DNA of 64,000 nt from Acidobacteriota bacterium (GTDB taxonomy: Bacteria; Acidobacteriota; Terriglobia; Acidiferrales; UBA7541): the NCBI GenBank assembly GCA_003225295.1, contig QHYZ01000063.1, forward strand, positions 50,733-114,732. Direction: 5' to 3'. Shown piece by piece: positions 36,041 through 45,034 of this stretch. Position 1 is the first letter of the stretch, and every line of letters starts with the position of its first letter. Under the pieces are notes generated by a model. It was not told where the DNA came from. It did no database searches and was given only the letters and a program-made list of their open reading frames with translations. The position numbers were made by a program, and so were the translations under genes.

Positions 36041-36333
36041 GATGTCCCCTTTTGGTCGTCAACTTCTCCCACGGCTGCCAGCATGAACTCGCATACAGCT
36101 CGAAAACTGCGAAAGCCAGCTGTTCTCCTACGGCTGGGGCATAAACTCGTGCAGAGGGACGACGTTTCATTCCTCGAGGGGAGGGTCTTCGGAGCAACAG
36201 GTCAACCCTTCTCGGGTGGCCTGTCAGAACGTTTGGCAGGTTCTCAGTCAGAGGCCCAGCCGCCTGGCGCAGGATGGCGGTACGGGAAAAAACAGTAACA
36301 CGATGTTCATCGCATGTAAAGCCTTACGGCACA
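36041..36333 (+). other. Gene-free region with mutually exclusive hairpins; candidate structured RNA
   Basis: No recognised protein. Two overlapping stem-loops can form on the plus strand: hairpin A 36197-36224 (ACAGG/CCTGT closing AACCC/GGGTG) and hairpin B 36218-36256 (GGCCT/AGGCC enclosing AGAAC/GTTCT). They share seven bases, so only one can form at a time. An intrinsic terminator follows at 36334. A short minus-strand frame (36003-36197) exists but overlaps smc and has a poorly spaced ribosome-binding site. Confidence 0.35.
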
Positions 36334-36368
36334 ACTTGTGGCCGCCTTGCTAACGCCACAAGTGTTTT
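36334..36368 (+). terminator. Intrinsic terminator on the plus strand with no upstream plus-strand gene
   Basis: ACTTGTGGC (36334-36342) and GCCACAAGT (36355-36363) make a perfect 9-bp stem with a 12-nt loop, followed by GTTTTT on the plus strand only. Both flanking genes are on the minus strand and the run of T does not serve them. Confidence 0.65.
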
Positions 36369-36395
36369 TGGAATGTCCGACGTCTCGTCTTGGGC

Positions 36396-38390
36396 CTACC
36401 TGGCAGCTGACGATCCTTCTTTCAGATGCCTGTCGTACCAGGCGAGGATGCGATTCAGGCGATCTAGGAGGTGCTTTTCCTCATGAAAGGTGTGAGGCTC
36501 GCGAGGATAGACGACGAGTTCAGTCTCCACGCCGTAGCGCTTGAGGCCGCGATAAAGTTCCTGGCTTTGGCCGAGAGGATCGACCGAATCGGCGTCTCCT
36601 TGAAGAATCAAGATCGGCGTTTTCACATTCTTGAGGTGCACGAAGGGCGAACTATTCAAGAAGCCGGCGATTTTTTCCGGCTCATACGGGACGCCGTAGA
36701 ACCATTCATCGTAGGAAGGGCCCTGCTCGGTGCCGTATTCGGAGATGAGATTTGAGAGGCCCGCGCCGGAGACAGCAACTTTGAATCGCGTGGTTTGCGT
36801 AATCGCCCATTCGGACATGTAGCCGCCATACGACCAGCCGCCAATGGCCAGCTTTTCGGGATCGGCGAGGCCCCGCGCGATGAGGTCGTCGACACCGACC
36901 ATGACGTCCCGGTAATCGCCGCCACCCCAGTCGCTGCGATTCAACTCAATGAATTTCTCGCCGTAACCGCTTGATCCGCGAATATTGGGATAGAAGACCG
37001 CGTACCCGCGCGCCGCAAAGAGCTGCCCCCAGGTTTCGATGGCGTCCTGCCAGGCGCCCGTGGGGCCGCCGTGAATCAGGGCGATGACCGGCAGCTTCGA
37101 TTTGCCGTCGTAGCCGAGTGGTTTCAGAAGAGCCGCTTCGATTTCCAGGCCGTCGAAGGATTTGTATTTGTAGAACTCCGGGGCGCTGAGCATGTACTGC
37201 TTCCATGAATCATTCAAGTGAGAGATTTGCTTCGGGGCGCTTTTCTGATCCCAAATCCATAGTTCCTGGGGAGTCGTCGCGGTTTGCCCGGCAAAAGCAA
37301 CCTCTCCGGAATCGGAAACGCCGAAAGCATTCGGATTGGTGGGAATCGCAGGGACATCCTTGAGCGCGCCTTCGGCGGTGAAGGCCACGAACTTCGAGTG
37401 GAAGCCATCGCCAACCACGGCGAGCAACCCACCGTCCCTGGACCAGCGGTAGTCAAAGACCGGTCGGTCAACGTCAGCGCCACTGAGATTCTGAGTGGCT
37501 TTGTCGCCATGATGAGCGAGTATGAGGTCGTGCGGCGTTGGGCCGTCTTCGCGGCAGCCGACGAACGCCATCTTCTGGCCATCCGTCGCGATGCGGATAT
37601 TTCCGAAGGGCCCACGAGGAGCGAGGACCTGTGTCATCGAGTCGACCGCTTTGCGGTCATCGCTTACCGTGTCCCGGAGACGAAAGGAAAAAATACGCTC
37701 GGTATTCTGATCCGATTCGGGGTGATCCGTGGCGCTGAGCACGAGGCCGGTGCCGGAAGGATGCCACACGGCTTCACTGATTTTCCATTGGGGTTCGGTG
37801 AGGGCTTTGGCGTCTCCCGTGTCGAGAGTAAGAAGCCACAGGCGGGCATGTTTATCTTCTTTGTCCGCCACGTGTGCGTCGTCTTTGTCTTTTTCTTTCT
37901 TTTCTTCCGCTTCCGTTTTTGCGTCGGGGGCCAGAAAGGCGATCTGCCTGCCGTCGGGGGACCAGACAAAATTCTGCACCCCGCGCTTTCCTTTGGTCAG
38001 GGCGCTCGCTTCGCCGCCGTTTGCGCGCATGGCGTAGACCTGCTGCTGATCGTCGCGGTCTGAGAGGAAAGCCAGCCGTTTGCTGTCGGGTGACCAGCGC
38101 GGCAAGAAGTCGGACTTTGCGGAATATGTGAACTGTCGGAGTGAACCCGATTGTTTGTCGTAAAGCCAAATGTGACGTGCGCGGCGCTCGCCCTTCGCGG
38201 GCTCGGTGACCACAAACGCCAGACGGTTGCCGTCGGGAGAGAATTGCAGATCGGAAATACTACGCAGATCCAAGGAAGCTTCTGGAGTCAGCGGCTTGAG
38301 TACACTGGCCTTGGGCGGCTCCTGCGCAAGGGTGGCCGTCGCGAGAGCCGAGAGAACAAACCGAGCGCCGATCGATAGGAAACGATTCAT
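36396..38390 (-). CDS. Secreted S9 family prolyl oligopeptidase-like peptidase
   Basis: 664 aa. A signal peptide covers the first ~22 residues (SIGARFVLSALATATLA). Residues 30-400 form a TolB/WD40-like beta-propeller (LQFSPDGNRLAFVVTEP and FVWSPDGRQIAFLAPDA). The C-terminal alpha/beta hydrolase has catalytic Ser in GGWSYGGYMSEW, Asp in QGDADSVDP and His in REPHTFHEE. It is expected to cleave peptides after small or proline residues, outside the cytoplasmic membrane. It has a charged Lys/Glu stretch near residue 160. Confidence 0.92.
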   Translation of the reverse strand: MNRFLSIGARFVLSALATATLAQEPPKASVLKPLTPEASLDLRSISDLQFSPDGNRLAFVVTEPAKGERRARHIWLYDKQSGSLRQFTYSAKSDFLPRWSPDSKRLAFLSDRDDQQQVYAMRANGGEASALTKGKRGVQNFVWSPDGRQIAFLAPDAKTEAEEKKEKDKDDAHVADKEDKHARLWLLTLDTGDAKALTEPQWKISEAVWHPSGTGLVLSATDHPESDQNTERIFSFRLRDTVSDDRKAVDSMTQVLAPRGPFGNIRIATDGQKMAFVGCREDGPTPHDLILAHHGDKATQNLSGADVDRPVFDYRWSRDGGLLAVVGDGFHSKFVAFTAEGALKDVPAIPTNPNAFGVSDSGEVAFAGQTATTPQELWIWDQKSAPKQISHLNDSWKQYMLSAPEFYKYKSFDGLEIEAALLKPLGYDGKSKLPVIALIHGGPTGAWQDAIETWGQLFAARGYAVFYPNIRGSSGYGEKFIELNRSDWGGGDYRDVMVGVDDLIARGLADPEKLAIGGWSYGGYMSEWAITQTTRFKVAVSGAGLSNLISEYGTEQGPSYDEWFYGVPYEPEKIAGFLNSSPFVHLKNVKTPILILQGDADSVDPLGQSQELYRGLKRYGVETELVVYPREPHTFHEEKHLLDRLNRILAWYDRHLKEGSSAAR

Positions 38391-38507
38391 CGATTACTCC
38401 TTCACTAGATGAGAAGGAGGACTGTAACTGTGTCGGTGGCGGGCGTCAATTAGGACCAATCAGGTCCCACTACACGGTATTCTGCGAAACATCGCGCAGC
38501 TTCGACA

Positions 38508-38537
38508 TTGCTAGGTTTCAAAGGGCTCGGCTACAAT
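38508..38537 (+). promoter_or_regulatory. Candidate promoter for cysS
   Basis: TTGCTA (38508-38513) and TACAAT (38532-38537) are 18 bp apart, 41 bp before the cysS start. Confidence 0.45.
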
Positions 38538-38578
38538 CGATCGCTTATTCGTTTGCGGAAAGAGACCCTCTAGAGCCT

Positions 38579-40018
38579 ATGGCCGATATTCAGCTGCACA
38601 ACACGCTGAGCGGAAAAATCGAGAATTTCGTACCTCAAAAGGCCGGGGAAGTGCGCATGTACACGTGCGGGCCGACGGTCTACGACTACGCACATATCGG
38701 GAATTACCGCACCTTCATATTTCAAGATATCTTGCGGCGCTTCCTGAAGCTGCGCGGATTCAAGCTGAACCACGTGATGAATCTGACAGACGTGGACGAC
38801 CGCATCATCGCGAATGCCGCTGCGGCCGGCGTAAGCATCCGCGACTACACCGCGAAATTCGTGCAGGCGTTTTTCGACGATTGCAAGACGCTTAGCATCG
38901 AAGCGCCGGAGCACTGGATCCGCGCCACGGACCATATCGAAGAGATGGTGAAGTTGATTCAGCGGCTCCAGGAAAAGACATTCACGTATCCGGGCGAAGG
39001 TTCAATTTATTATCGCATCGCGAAATTCCCGGACTATGGAAAGCTCTCCAAGATCGATCTGACCGGCATTCAGACGGGCGCACGCGTCGACAACGATCGC
39101 TACGAAAAAGAGAGCGCGCGGGACTTTGCGTTATGGAAAGCGCCGAAACCAGGAGAACATTTCTGGGAGACAGCGATCGGCCCGGGGCGCCCCGGCTGGC
39201 ACATTGAGTGCTCCGCGATGGCCATGAAGTATCTCGGTGAGACGCTGGATATTCACACCGGTGGAATCGACCTGGCATTTCCGCATCATGAAAATGAAAT
39301 TGCACAGAGCGAGGGCGCGACCGGCAAGCATTTCGTGAGCTACTGGCTGCACGCCGAGCACTTGCTTGTCGAAGGCGAGAAGATGTCGAAGTCCCAGGGG
39401 AATTTTTTCACGCTGCGCGATTTGTTTGCGAAAGGTCATAAGCCTTCAGCTCTGCGGTTTGCGCTGGCCAGTGTTCCTTACCGCAAGCAGCTCAATTTTA
39501 CCTTCGACGGTCTGCAGCAGGCAGCTAGCTCGGTGGAACGGTTGCGGAATTTCGCCGATCGGCTGAAGCGTGGAAAATTTCCCGCTGGCAACCAAGAAGG
39601 CATGGCTGCGCGCATTGCGAAGGCGGCGGAAGAGTTTGACGCTGGTCTTGCGGACGATTTGAATACGGCGCAGGCGCTGGCGGCGGTGTTCGACCTGGTG
39701 CGGGAAGCGAATGTCGCCGTGGATAAAGGTGAATTTCGCCAGGGCGAAGTCCCGACCGTGCTGGAGTTTCTGGCTACCTTCGACAGGGTTTTCGCCGTTG
39801 TGCAAGACAGTGATGGCGAAAAACTTCGGGCGCTCGGATACGGCAGCGCGGACGGCGGACCGGACGACGCAGAGGTCGATCGGCTGGTCGCGGAGCGCAA
39901 TGCCGCAAAGAAGAAACGCGACTTTGCGGCGGCCGACCGGATCCGCAAAGAACTGGCAGATCGTGGTATAATAATAGAAGACGCCAAAGACGGTAGCGTG
40001 CGCTGGAAACGCAAGTGA
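38579..40018 (+). CDS. cysS: Cysteinyl-tRNA synthetase
   Basis: 479 aa. The class-I HIGH motif appears as AHIGN in TCGPTVYDYAHIGNYRTF, and the KMSKS motif as KMSKSQGNFFTLRD. Zinc ligands are visible: Cys in YTCGPT, Cys in GWHIECSAMA and His in DLAFPHHENEIAQSE. It charges tRNA-Cys; the only tRNA gene in the window, tRNA-Cys at 46469, is its substrate. Length and motif order are normal. Confidence 0.97.
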   Translation: MADIQLHNTLSGKIENFVPQKAGEVRMYTCGPTVYDYAHIGNYRTFIFQDILRRFLKLRGFKLNHVMNLTDVDDRIIANAAAAGVSIRDYTAKFVQAFFDDCKTLSIEAPEHWIRATDHIEEMVKLIQRLQEKTFTYPGEGSIYYRIAKFPDYGKLSKIDLTGIQTGARVDNDRYEKESARDFALWKAPKPGEHFWETAIGPGRPGWHIECSAMAMKYLGETLDIHTGGIDLAFPHHENEIAQSEGATGKHFVSYWLHAEHLLVEGEKMSKSQGNFFTLRDLFAKGHKPSALRFALASVPYRKQLNFTFDGLQQAASSVERLRNFADRLKRGKFPAGNQEGMAARIAKAAEEFDAGLADDLNTAQALAAVFDLVREANVAVDKGEFRQGEVPTVLEFLATFDRVFAVVQDSDGEKLRALGYGSADGGPDDAEVDRLVAERNAAKKKRDFAAADRIRKELADRGIIIEDAKDGSVRWKRK

Positions 40019-40221
40019 GCCTTAATCTTCAAATTCGTCCTTCCTTCCTCGTGGGAAGCTGCCCGCCGGCCGCCCAGCGGCCACAACTCTACGGCGTGGA
40101 CTAACCAAGTTCTTTTTTTCTCTCTTGCAAGCCGCGTCCGGATTCGTCCGTTCGCGTGCCTGCTTTCGCCCCGCAATGTTCGATCAACTCCAACCTTTTG
40201 ATTTCTTCCCTGGAGGAAGAC

Positions 40222-41571
40222 ATGCCAACGACTTTGGAAGTGAAAACACCACGGCTGGTGACCGCTATACCCGGGCCCAATGCCAAGCGGGTGCTGGAGC
40301 GGGACGCAAGATTCATGTCGCCGTCCTACACGCGCGACTATCCACTGGTGGCCAGGCGCGGGCGCGGCGCGATTGTCGAAGATGTGGATGGTAACGCTTT
40401 TCTCGATTTCGCTGCGGGTATCGCCGTGTGCTCCACTGGTCATTGCCATCCGCAAGTTGTCGCTGCGATTCAGAACCAGGCGGCCGAACTGATTCACATG
40501 TCCGGCACGGATTTTTACTATGAGAGCATGCCGGAGCTGGCAGAACGGCTGGGTCGCACGATGCCAGGTACCGAAAGCAAGAAGGTCTTTTTCACCAACT
40601 CTGGTACGGAAGCAATAGAAAGCGCCGTTAAACTGGCGAGATACGCCACGCGGCGAGACAAGTTCATCGCATTTTACGGCTGCTTCCACGGCCGCTCGAT
40701 GGGCGCTCTTTCGCTGACGGCCTCGAAGTCGACTCAGCGCAAGGGATTCGGTGCGCTGCTCAGTGGAATCGAGCACATCCCGTTTCCATATGCCTATCGC
40801 TGCGCGCACGGTCATACCGCGGAGACCTGCGGCGCGGAAATCCTCGAACAGCTCGAAGGGCAGATTTTCAAGCGGCTGTTCGATCCCGAGGACGTCGCGG
40901 GCATCATCATCGAGCCGATTCAAGGCGAAGGCGGCTATGTGCCGGCGCCGAAGTTCTTCCTGCAGGAATTGCAACGCATCTGCCACCAACACGGCATCAT
41001 GTTCATCGTCGACGAAGTGCAGTCGGGCATGGGACGCACCGGGAAGTGGTGGGCCTGTGAACACGCCGGGGTCGAACCGGATATTCTTTGTTCCGCGAAG
41101 GGCATCGCGAGCGGCATGCCTCTGGGAGCGATCATCGCGAAAGAAAGCGTGATGTGCTGGAAGCCAGGCTCACACGGCACAACGTTCGGCGGAAACCCGG
41201 TGTGCATTGCGGCAGCGCTTGCCACCATGGACCTGATCGAGAGCGAGTACAAGGAAAATGCTCATCGCATGGGCGATTACCTCTTCGGACGCCTGGCCGA
41301 TTGGGTGAAGGACTTCAGGATCGTGGGAGACGTACGAGGACGCGGATTGATGATCGGCATTGAGATCGTGCGCGATCAGCGGACCAAGGAAAAAGCCGCG
41401 GATCTGCGCAACGCAATCGTCGACCTGGCGTTTCACAAGGGCTTGCTGGTGCTCGGTGCGGGTGAGAACACCATTCGCCTGTCGCCGCCGCTCCTGATCG
41501 ATCAGGAGCAGGCGGACTTTGCCGCGCGGACACTGGAAGATTGCTTCCGTGAGGCGGAGAAGAAAGTCTGA
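40222..41571 (+). CDS. Class-III aminotransferase (GabT/ArgD-like)
   Basis: 449 aa from the ATG at 40222 (GGAGGAAG 2-3 nt away, clearly the start). PLP-dependent fold type I: FTNSGTEAIESAVKLAR, the aspartate motif IVDEVQSGMGRTGKWW and the Schiff-base lysine in SAKGIASGMPLGA, then GTTFGGNPVCIAAALATMDL. It transfers an amino group from 4-aminobutyrate, acetylornithine or a similar omega-amino donor to a 2-oxo acid. The extended C-x10-C loop after PFPYAYRCAHGHTAETC favours a GabT-like assignment, but specificity is not certain. Confidence 0.88.
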   Translation: MPTTLEVKTPRLVTAIPGPNAKRVLERDARFMSPSYTRDYPLVARRGRGAIVEDVDGNAFLDFAAGIAVCSTGHCHPQVVAAIQNQAAELIHMSGTDFYYESMPELAERLGRTMPGTESKKVFFTNSGTEAIESAVKLARYATRRDKFIAFYGCFHGRSMGALSLTASKSTQRKGFGALLSGIEHIPFPYAYRCAHGHTAETCGAEILEQLEGQIFKRLFDPEDVAGIIIEPIQGEGGYVPAPKFFLQELQRICHQHGIMFIVDEVQSGMGRTGKWWACEHAGVEPDILCSAKGIASGMPLGAIIAKESVMCWKPGSHGTTFGGNPVCIAAALATMDLIESEYKENAHRMGDYLFGRLADWVKDFRIVGDVRGRGLMIGIEIVRDQRTKEKAADLRNAIVDLAFHKGLLVLGAGENTIRLSPPLLIDQEQADFAARTLEDCFREAEKKV

Positions 41572-41898
41572 TTCGAGGCGAAGAGATAGGAATCAGAAAT
41601 ACTAGCGGAGACTTCCGGATCCTGTGGCGGCCGCAGAAGAACTATGGCCGCCGCGGGATTTTTGTCTATACTGCGCGGAAGGCTGGAGAATCGGCGTCGA
41701 GACCGAGGCGATCTTTTCACTACCCATGTGTCGGGCGGTGCGCCGGACGACGCGGCGTGGCCTGCACGAAGAAAAAAGCAGCAAGCCCGGAGCGTGACCG
41801 GAACATCTTCACGGGGGCGTTAGACGCGGTACAATTCAAAGTCTCCTGGTTGCTCACCCCGCGCGGGTGACCCAGAAACGTATTCAAGGAGGATTGCT
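41572..41898. other. Intergenic upstream of galT
   Basis: No gene is recognised. TTCACG (41808-41813) and TACAAT (41830-41835), 16 bp apart, are a weak promoter candidate. A perfect AAGGAGG ribosome-binding site (41886-41892) with a 6-nt spacer selects the TTG at 41899 as the galT start. Confidence 0.45.
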
Positions 41899-42921
41899 TT
41901 GCCGGAGTTACGTAAGGACCCGATCACGGGCCGATGGGTGATCATTTCGACGGAACGAGGGAAGCGGCCGAACGACTTCCTTCGGGAGAGCGTCATCCCC
42001 AGAGAAGAGAAGAATTGTCCCTTCTGTGTGGGCAATGAAGCGCGCACTCCGCCGGAAATTCTCGTCTATGGACGGAACGGCGGAGGCCCAAACACGCCGG
42101 GCTGGAGCATCCGGGTTGTGCCAAACAAATTTCCCGCGTTGGGCATCGAGGGTGAACTGGACCGCGAAGGGGAAGGTCTCTTTGACAAGATGAACGGAAT
42201 CGGCGCGCATGAAGTCGTGATTGAGTCGCCGAACCATCTTGCAACACTCGCCACGTTGCCCGAACGCTCCGTAGAGGACGTGCTGTGGGGCTATCGGGAC
42301 CGCATGCTGGACCTAAAAAATGACAAGCGCTTCCGCTACATTCTGATTTTCAAGAATCACGGGGAGGCCGCCGGGGCGACCATCGATCACCCCCACTCGC
42401 AGTTAATCGCGCTGCCAATTGTCCCGCGGCGCGTGCGCGAAGAAGTCGACAATTGCTGGCACTATTACGACGAGAAAGAACGATGCATTTTCTGCGACAT
42501 CATCCGCCAGGAGCGCGACACGGGAGAACGCGTCATCGGCGAGAATGAGCATTTCATCACGCTCGCTCCCTATGCGCCTCGCTTCCCGTTTGAGATGTGG
42601 CTGCTGCCAAAGGCGCACGGATCATCTTACGAGAATAATCAGAGCTCCATGTATGCCAGCTTGGCCCGCATGCTGAAGGATACGCTGATACGCCTCGACC
42701 AGGTGCTCGACCGGCCAGCGCTGAACTTCATGATCCACACCTCTCCGATCGGCGAAGAGATCAACGATCACTACCATTGGCACATTGAGATCATTCCGAA
42801 GTTGACGAAAGTAGCCGGCTTTGAATGGGGCACGGGTTTTTATATCAATCCGACGCCGCCGGAAGAATCGGCGCGATTTTTGCGCGAAGCCAAAATCCCC
42901 ACGGTCGCCGAGAAAAAGTAG
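41899..42921 (+). CDS. galT: Galactose-1-phosphate uridylyltransferase
   Basis: 340 aa with a TTG start fixed by AAGGAGG 6 nt upstream. HIT-superfamily fold with the N-terminal zinc pair NCPFCVGNE, the catalytic histidine loop DHPHSQLIALP and the C-terminal HYHWHIEIIPKL. It swaps UMP between UDP-glucose and galactose-1-phosphate in the Leloir pathway. No other galactose gene is nearby. The partial tRNA-Cys copy begins 70 bp after its stop. Confidence 0.93.
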   Translation: MPELRKDPITGRWVIISTERGKRPNDFLRESVIPREEKNCPFCVGNEARTPPEILVYGRNGGGPNTPGWSIRVVPNKFPALGIEGELDREGEGLFDKMNGIGAHEVVIESPNHLATLATLPERSVEDVLWGYRDRMLDLKNDKRFRYILIFKNHGEAAGATIDHPHSQLIALPIVPRRVREEVDNCWHYYDEKERCIFCDIIRQERDTGERVIGENEHFITLAPYAPRFPFEMWLLPKAHGSSYENNQSSMYASLARMLKDTLIRLDQVLDRPALNFMIHTSPIGEEINDHYHWHIEIIPKLTKVAGFEWGTGFYINPTPPEESARFLREAKIPTVAEKK

Positions 42922-42974
42922 ACTTTGGCGGAAGCAGCGCTGCTCGGGGGAAGCCCGAAGAGTTCAAGCGAATT

Positions 42975-42983
42975 TGCTATACT
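42975..42983 (+). promoter_or_regulatory. Extended -10 promoter before the half tRNA-Cys
   Basis: TGCTATACT is an extended -10 element ending 9 bp before the half tRNA. It looks like the original tRNA-Cys promoter; no comparable element precedes the intact tRNA at 46469. Confidence 0.5.
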
Positions 42984-42991
42984 TAGTGATT

Positions 42992-43035
42992 CGGCGCGGT
43001 ACCCAAGTGGCCCAAGGGAGAAGTCTGCAAAACCT
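42992..43035 (+). repeat. Left attachment site: 5' half of tRNA-Cys
   Basis: 44 bases match 46468-46511 with one mismatch (43022). They cover the acceptor 5' strand, D arm and anticodon arm through the anticodon GCA. From 43036 the sequence diverges, so the T arm and acceptor 3' strand are absent and the anticodon stem has lost a pair. It cannot make a functional tRNA and is best read as an attL-type junction. Confidence 0.85.
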
Positions 43036-43128
43036 TTGGGCGTACTGGGTAAGTGTTGTAAGTACTTGATTTTCCTGAGTAACTCCACCGGTCTTACCTG
43101 CTCGTTTAGGCACTATTCGTCCGATGGT

Positions 43129-43150
43129 GGCAGCAAATTGGCAACAAATT
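43129..43150 (+). repeat. Candidate integrase arm-binding repeats (left)
   Basis: GGCAGCAAATT followed directly by GGCAACAAATT, 93 bp inside the left core repeat. The same tandem unit occurs near the right end (46397-46418). Confidence 0.5.
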
Positions 43151-43845
43151 CTCGCACTTTCAATTGAGCACTCTACTCGTCATTGCCGTTCCCGCACCAG
43201 CGCTGCGTTGCGACGGAAAGAACGCTGAACTTCGAGCCATTGTTGTTCCGCGCTTGACGCTGCTCCTGGTCGGCCCCAGCAAATCCGATAATCGTCACTA
43301 AGTAGGACATGAAAATGTCTCCTTTTTCTGTCCCATTTTTCTGGCACCCCAAAGCGAGGGCTTCTGCTTCCAAGGCGAGCGGATGCTTTATGTGAGGGAC
43401 CTGGGCCGTTCTGTGACTTGAAGCATCGCTTGGCCGAGATTCCAGAATCGGAAGCGTCCACTGGAAGGCATTCCGCGTTCACAGATCGGTCGAACCACGC
43501 TCGTACCGCCCGTGAGCGTCGGGCCACGTAGGGGACGCCTTGACTTGAAGCGCTATACGCCCGGGTGCTTGACGGGTATGCAAATCGAGTACTTTCTGCG
43601 GTCCTTGTCAGCCACGCGCCGCATACGAAGAGTTGCTGTCAAAGCTGGCCGACATCCCGACTCCCGCAAGGCCGACTCCCCGGCAACTCAGCCGAGAACA
43701 TCTCGTGCGACTGCGGGGCGGTGAACAGCCAACGCGACCGGACCATTGGTAAATCCGACAGATCGGGATCACGCAATAGTCTCCAATTTTTCACGCGCTC
43801 CCGTTCGGGCCGCTGCCGATAGAAAAAACTGGGCGAGAGCTTTGG
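43151..43845. other. Element DNA without a recognised gene
   Basis: About 700 bp. Several short open frames exist on both strands, but none has a family motif, good start site or plausible composition. It may be decayed cargo. Confidence 0.5.
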
Positions 43846-43874
43846 TTACAAAACGCAGAAATCAAAGATATAAT
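43846..43874 (+). promoter_or_regulatory. Promoter of the ferredoxin fragment, probably leaderless
   Basis: TTACAA (43846-43851) and a perfect TATAAT (43869-43874) are 17 bp apart. The ATG at 43882 falls 7 bp after the -10, where transcription would start, so the mRNA is probably leaderless. No Shine-Dalgarno sequence is present. Confidence 0.55.
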
Positions 43875-43881
43875 CCCGGCC

Positions 43882-44130
43882 ATGGCCGCCGAATCCCAAG
43901 TTGTCAAAGCCCCTGGAATGGTGCCCGACGGGCTTAAGCAGGAGCCCCGCTCCAAGGGCATCACCACAGCGCGCAAGAAGAAGCCGAAAGAACTCGCCGT
44001 CATCATCGAATGTTGCACGGGCTGCGCGGGATCGCCGGCCTGTGTGGAATACTGCCCGGTCGAAGACTGCATGTTCTGGGTGGCGGACGTGGCAAGCGGG
44101 CAGTCTACATGCCGCTTGCCCGATAGGTGA
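43882..44130 (+). pseudogene. Truncated 4Fe-4S ferredoxin-like gene
   Basis: The frame encodes 82 aa. Residues 1-70 look like the start of a small ferredoxin: a basic KGITTARKKKPKELAVIIE segment, then a cysteine-rich cluster motif (CCTGCAGSPACVEYCPVEDC, then MFWV). After MFWV the sequence becomes unrelated and runs into the 3' end of the opposite-strand gene, stopping at 44128-44130. Full relatives (from memory) continue with a second CxxCxxC cluster, so the gene appears cut near 44075-44100. It could still yield a short one-cluster peptide. Confidence 0.65.
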
Positions 44131-44920
44131 AGCTCGTCTCTGTACTCTTGGTCGGTTCGACGGTGATTTCCTCATCGAGTTCGCCCAAGCTTTCCTGCCA
44201 GACCTTCAGGTGGTAATGACCTGCAGGGACACCCTCAATGCGGAACTTGCCTCCCGCTCCTGAAATCACGTAGTAGGGATTCTTTGCGACGACAACATAT
44301 GAGCTCATCCACTTGTGCACGTCGCAGCGAACCGTTACTCGGTCCGCGCGCGCCAGCGGTATTTCCTGGGTGGCCGCACCCGGAGGGATGGCCTTGTTCA
44401 CTTCCCGGTTGGCGTAGGAAGTAACATGGATGTTGTGCAAGCAAAGGTCGGTGTTCCCCAACTTGAGGCCTCCCCCCTTCATCAGGAGGATATGCGGGAC
44501 AAACGAGCATTTTTTTTGATCGACTAGAGGGCTCGGGAAATTAAAAGCCTTGCCGCTGGTGATGTCATCGATCCACACGACTGCGTCGGCGATTCCTCCC
44601 TCTTCGATGGTTACGGGATAAACCTCTTTCGTAGTTCCACAGACCGCTGTGTCACTGGTTACTTTGAACCGCTTCGGCACCACTGGCCCTCCGTTATACA
44701 AGATGCGGCCAGAAATTGCTCCGGTGGCGGATTCCTCGATCGTCCGGACCACGTAGCCAGTGGGCGCGGACGACTGGGACTCGCTTGCCGACGCACCTTG
44801 CCGTTCAGGAGAGACCGGATGCGACGTCGATCGACTCCAGGCGATAGTGCTTCCCAGCAGGGCCAAGGCGCCCAGGCCGCCCCTGAGGCTCAGTCTCCGA
44901 AACTTATGATTCCTCGTCAT
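44105..44920 (-). CDS. Secreted cupredoxin-like/carboxypeptidase-regulatory protein
   Basis: 271 aa from the ATG at 44920 (GGAGG with a 6-nt spacer). An N-terminal export signal with paired arginines (FRRLSLRGGLGALALLGS) may use Tat or Sec. The middle and end form a cupredoxin-like domain with putative copper ligands His in LCLHNIHV and Cys, His and Met in VRCDVHKWMSSYVVV, then a carboxypeptidase-regulatory-like strand pair (GGKFRIEGVPAGHYHLKVWQ). It resembles methylamine-utilisation-type periplasmic proteins. It lies inside the integrated element, overlaps the ferredoxin fragment tail by 26 bp and is divergent from the integrase. Confidence 0.72.
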   Translation of the reverse strand: MTRNHKFRRLSLRGGLGALALLGSTIAWSRSTSHPVSPERQGASASESQSSAPTGYVVRTIEESATGAISGRILYNGGPVVPKRFKVTSDTAVCGTTKEVYPVTIEEGGIADAVVWIDDITSGKAFNFPSPLVDQKKCSFVPHILLMKGGGLKLGNTDLCLHNIHVTSYANREVNKAIPPGAATQEIPLARADRVTVRCDVHKWMSSYVVVAKNPYYVISGAGGKFRIEGVPAGHYHLKVWQESLGELDEEITVEPTKSTETSFTYRASGM

Positions 44921-45034
44921 CTCAGCCCTCCTCGCAGTCACATCTCTGGCCACTGTGGGCCGCAGCGTCCCGACATTCACCTTCATCTAGCTCCGAAATC
45001 AACCAAAAGCCAGTGACCCGGGTCACTTCCCCAT
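44921..45034. other. Divergent intergenic region in the element
   Basis: This gap lies between the cupredoxin-like gene and the excisionase-like remnant. It includes the short palindrome GTGACCCGGGTCAC (45013-45026), a possible operator. Confidence 0.4.

Noticed and set aside
36003..36197. 64-codon minus-strand gene before smc
   Set aside because: It overlaps the smc start in another frame, its best ATG has a poorly spaced ribosome-binding site, and no similarity is recognised.
39478..41064. 528-codon open frame on the minus strand
   Set aside because: It is antisense to cysS and the aminotransferase, both with complete catalytic motifs.
42992..43065. A second complete tRNA-Cys gene
   Set aside because: The T arm and acceptor 3' strand are missing and the anticodon stem is mismatched, so it is a half copy at the element junction.
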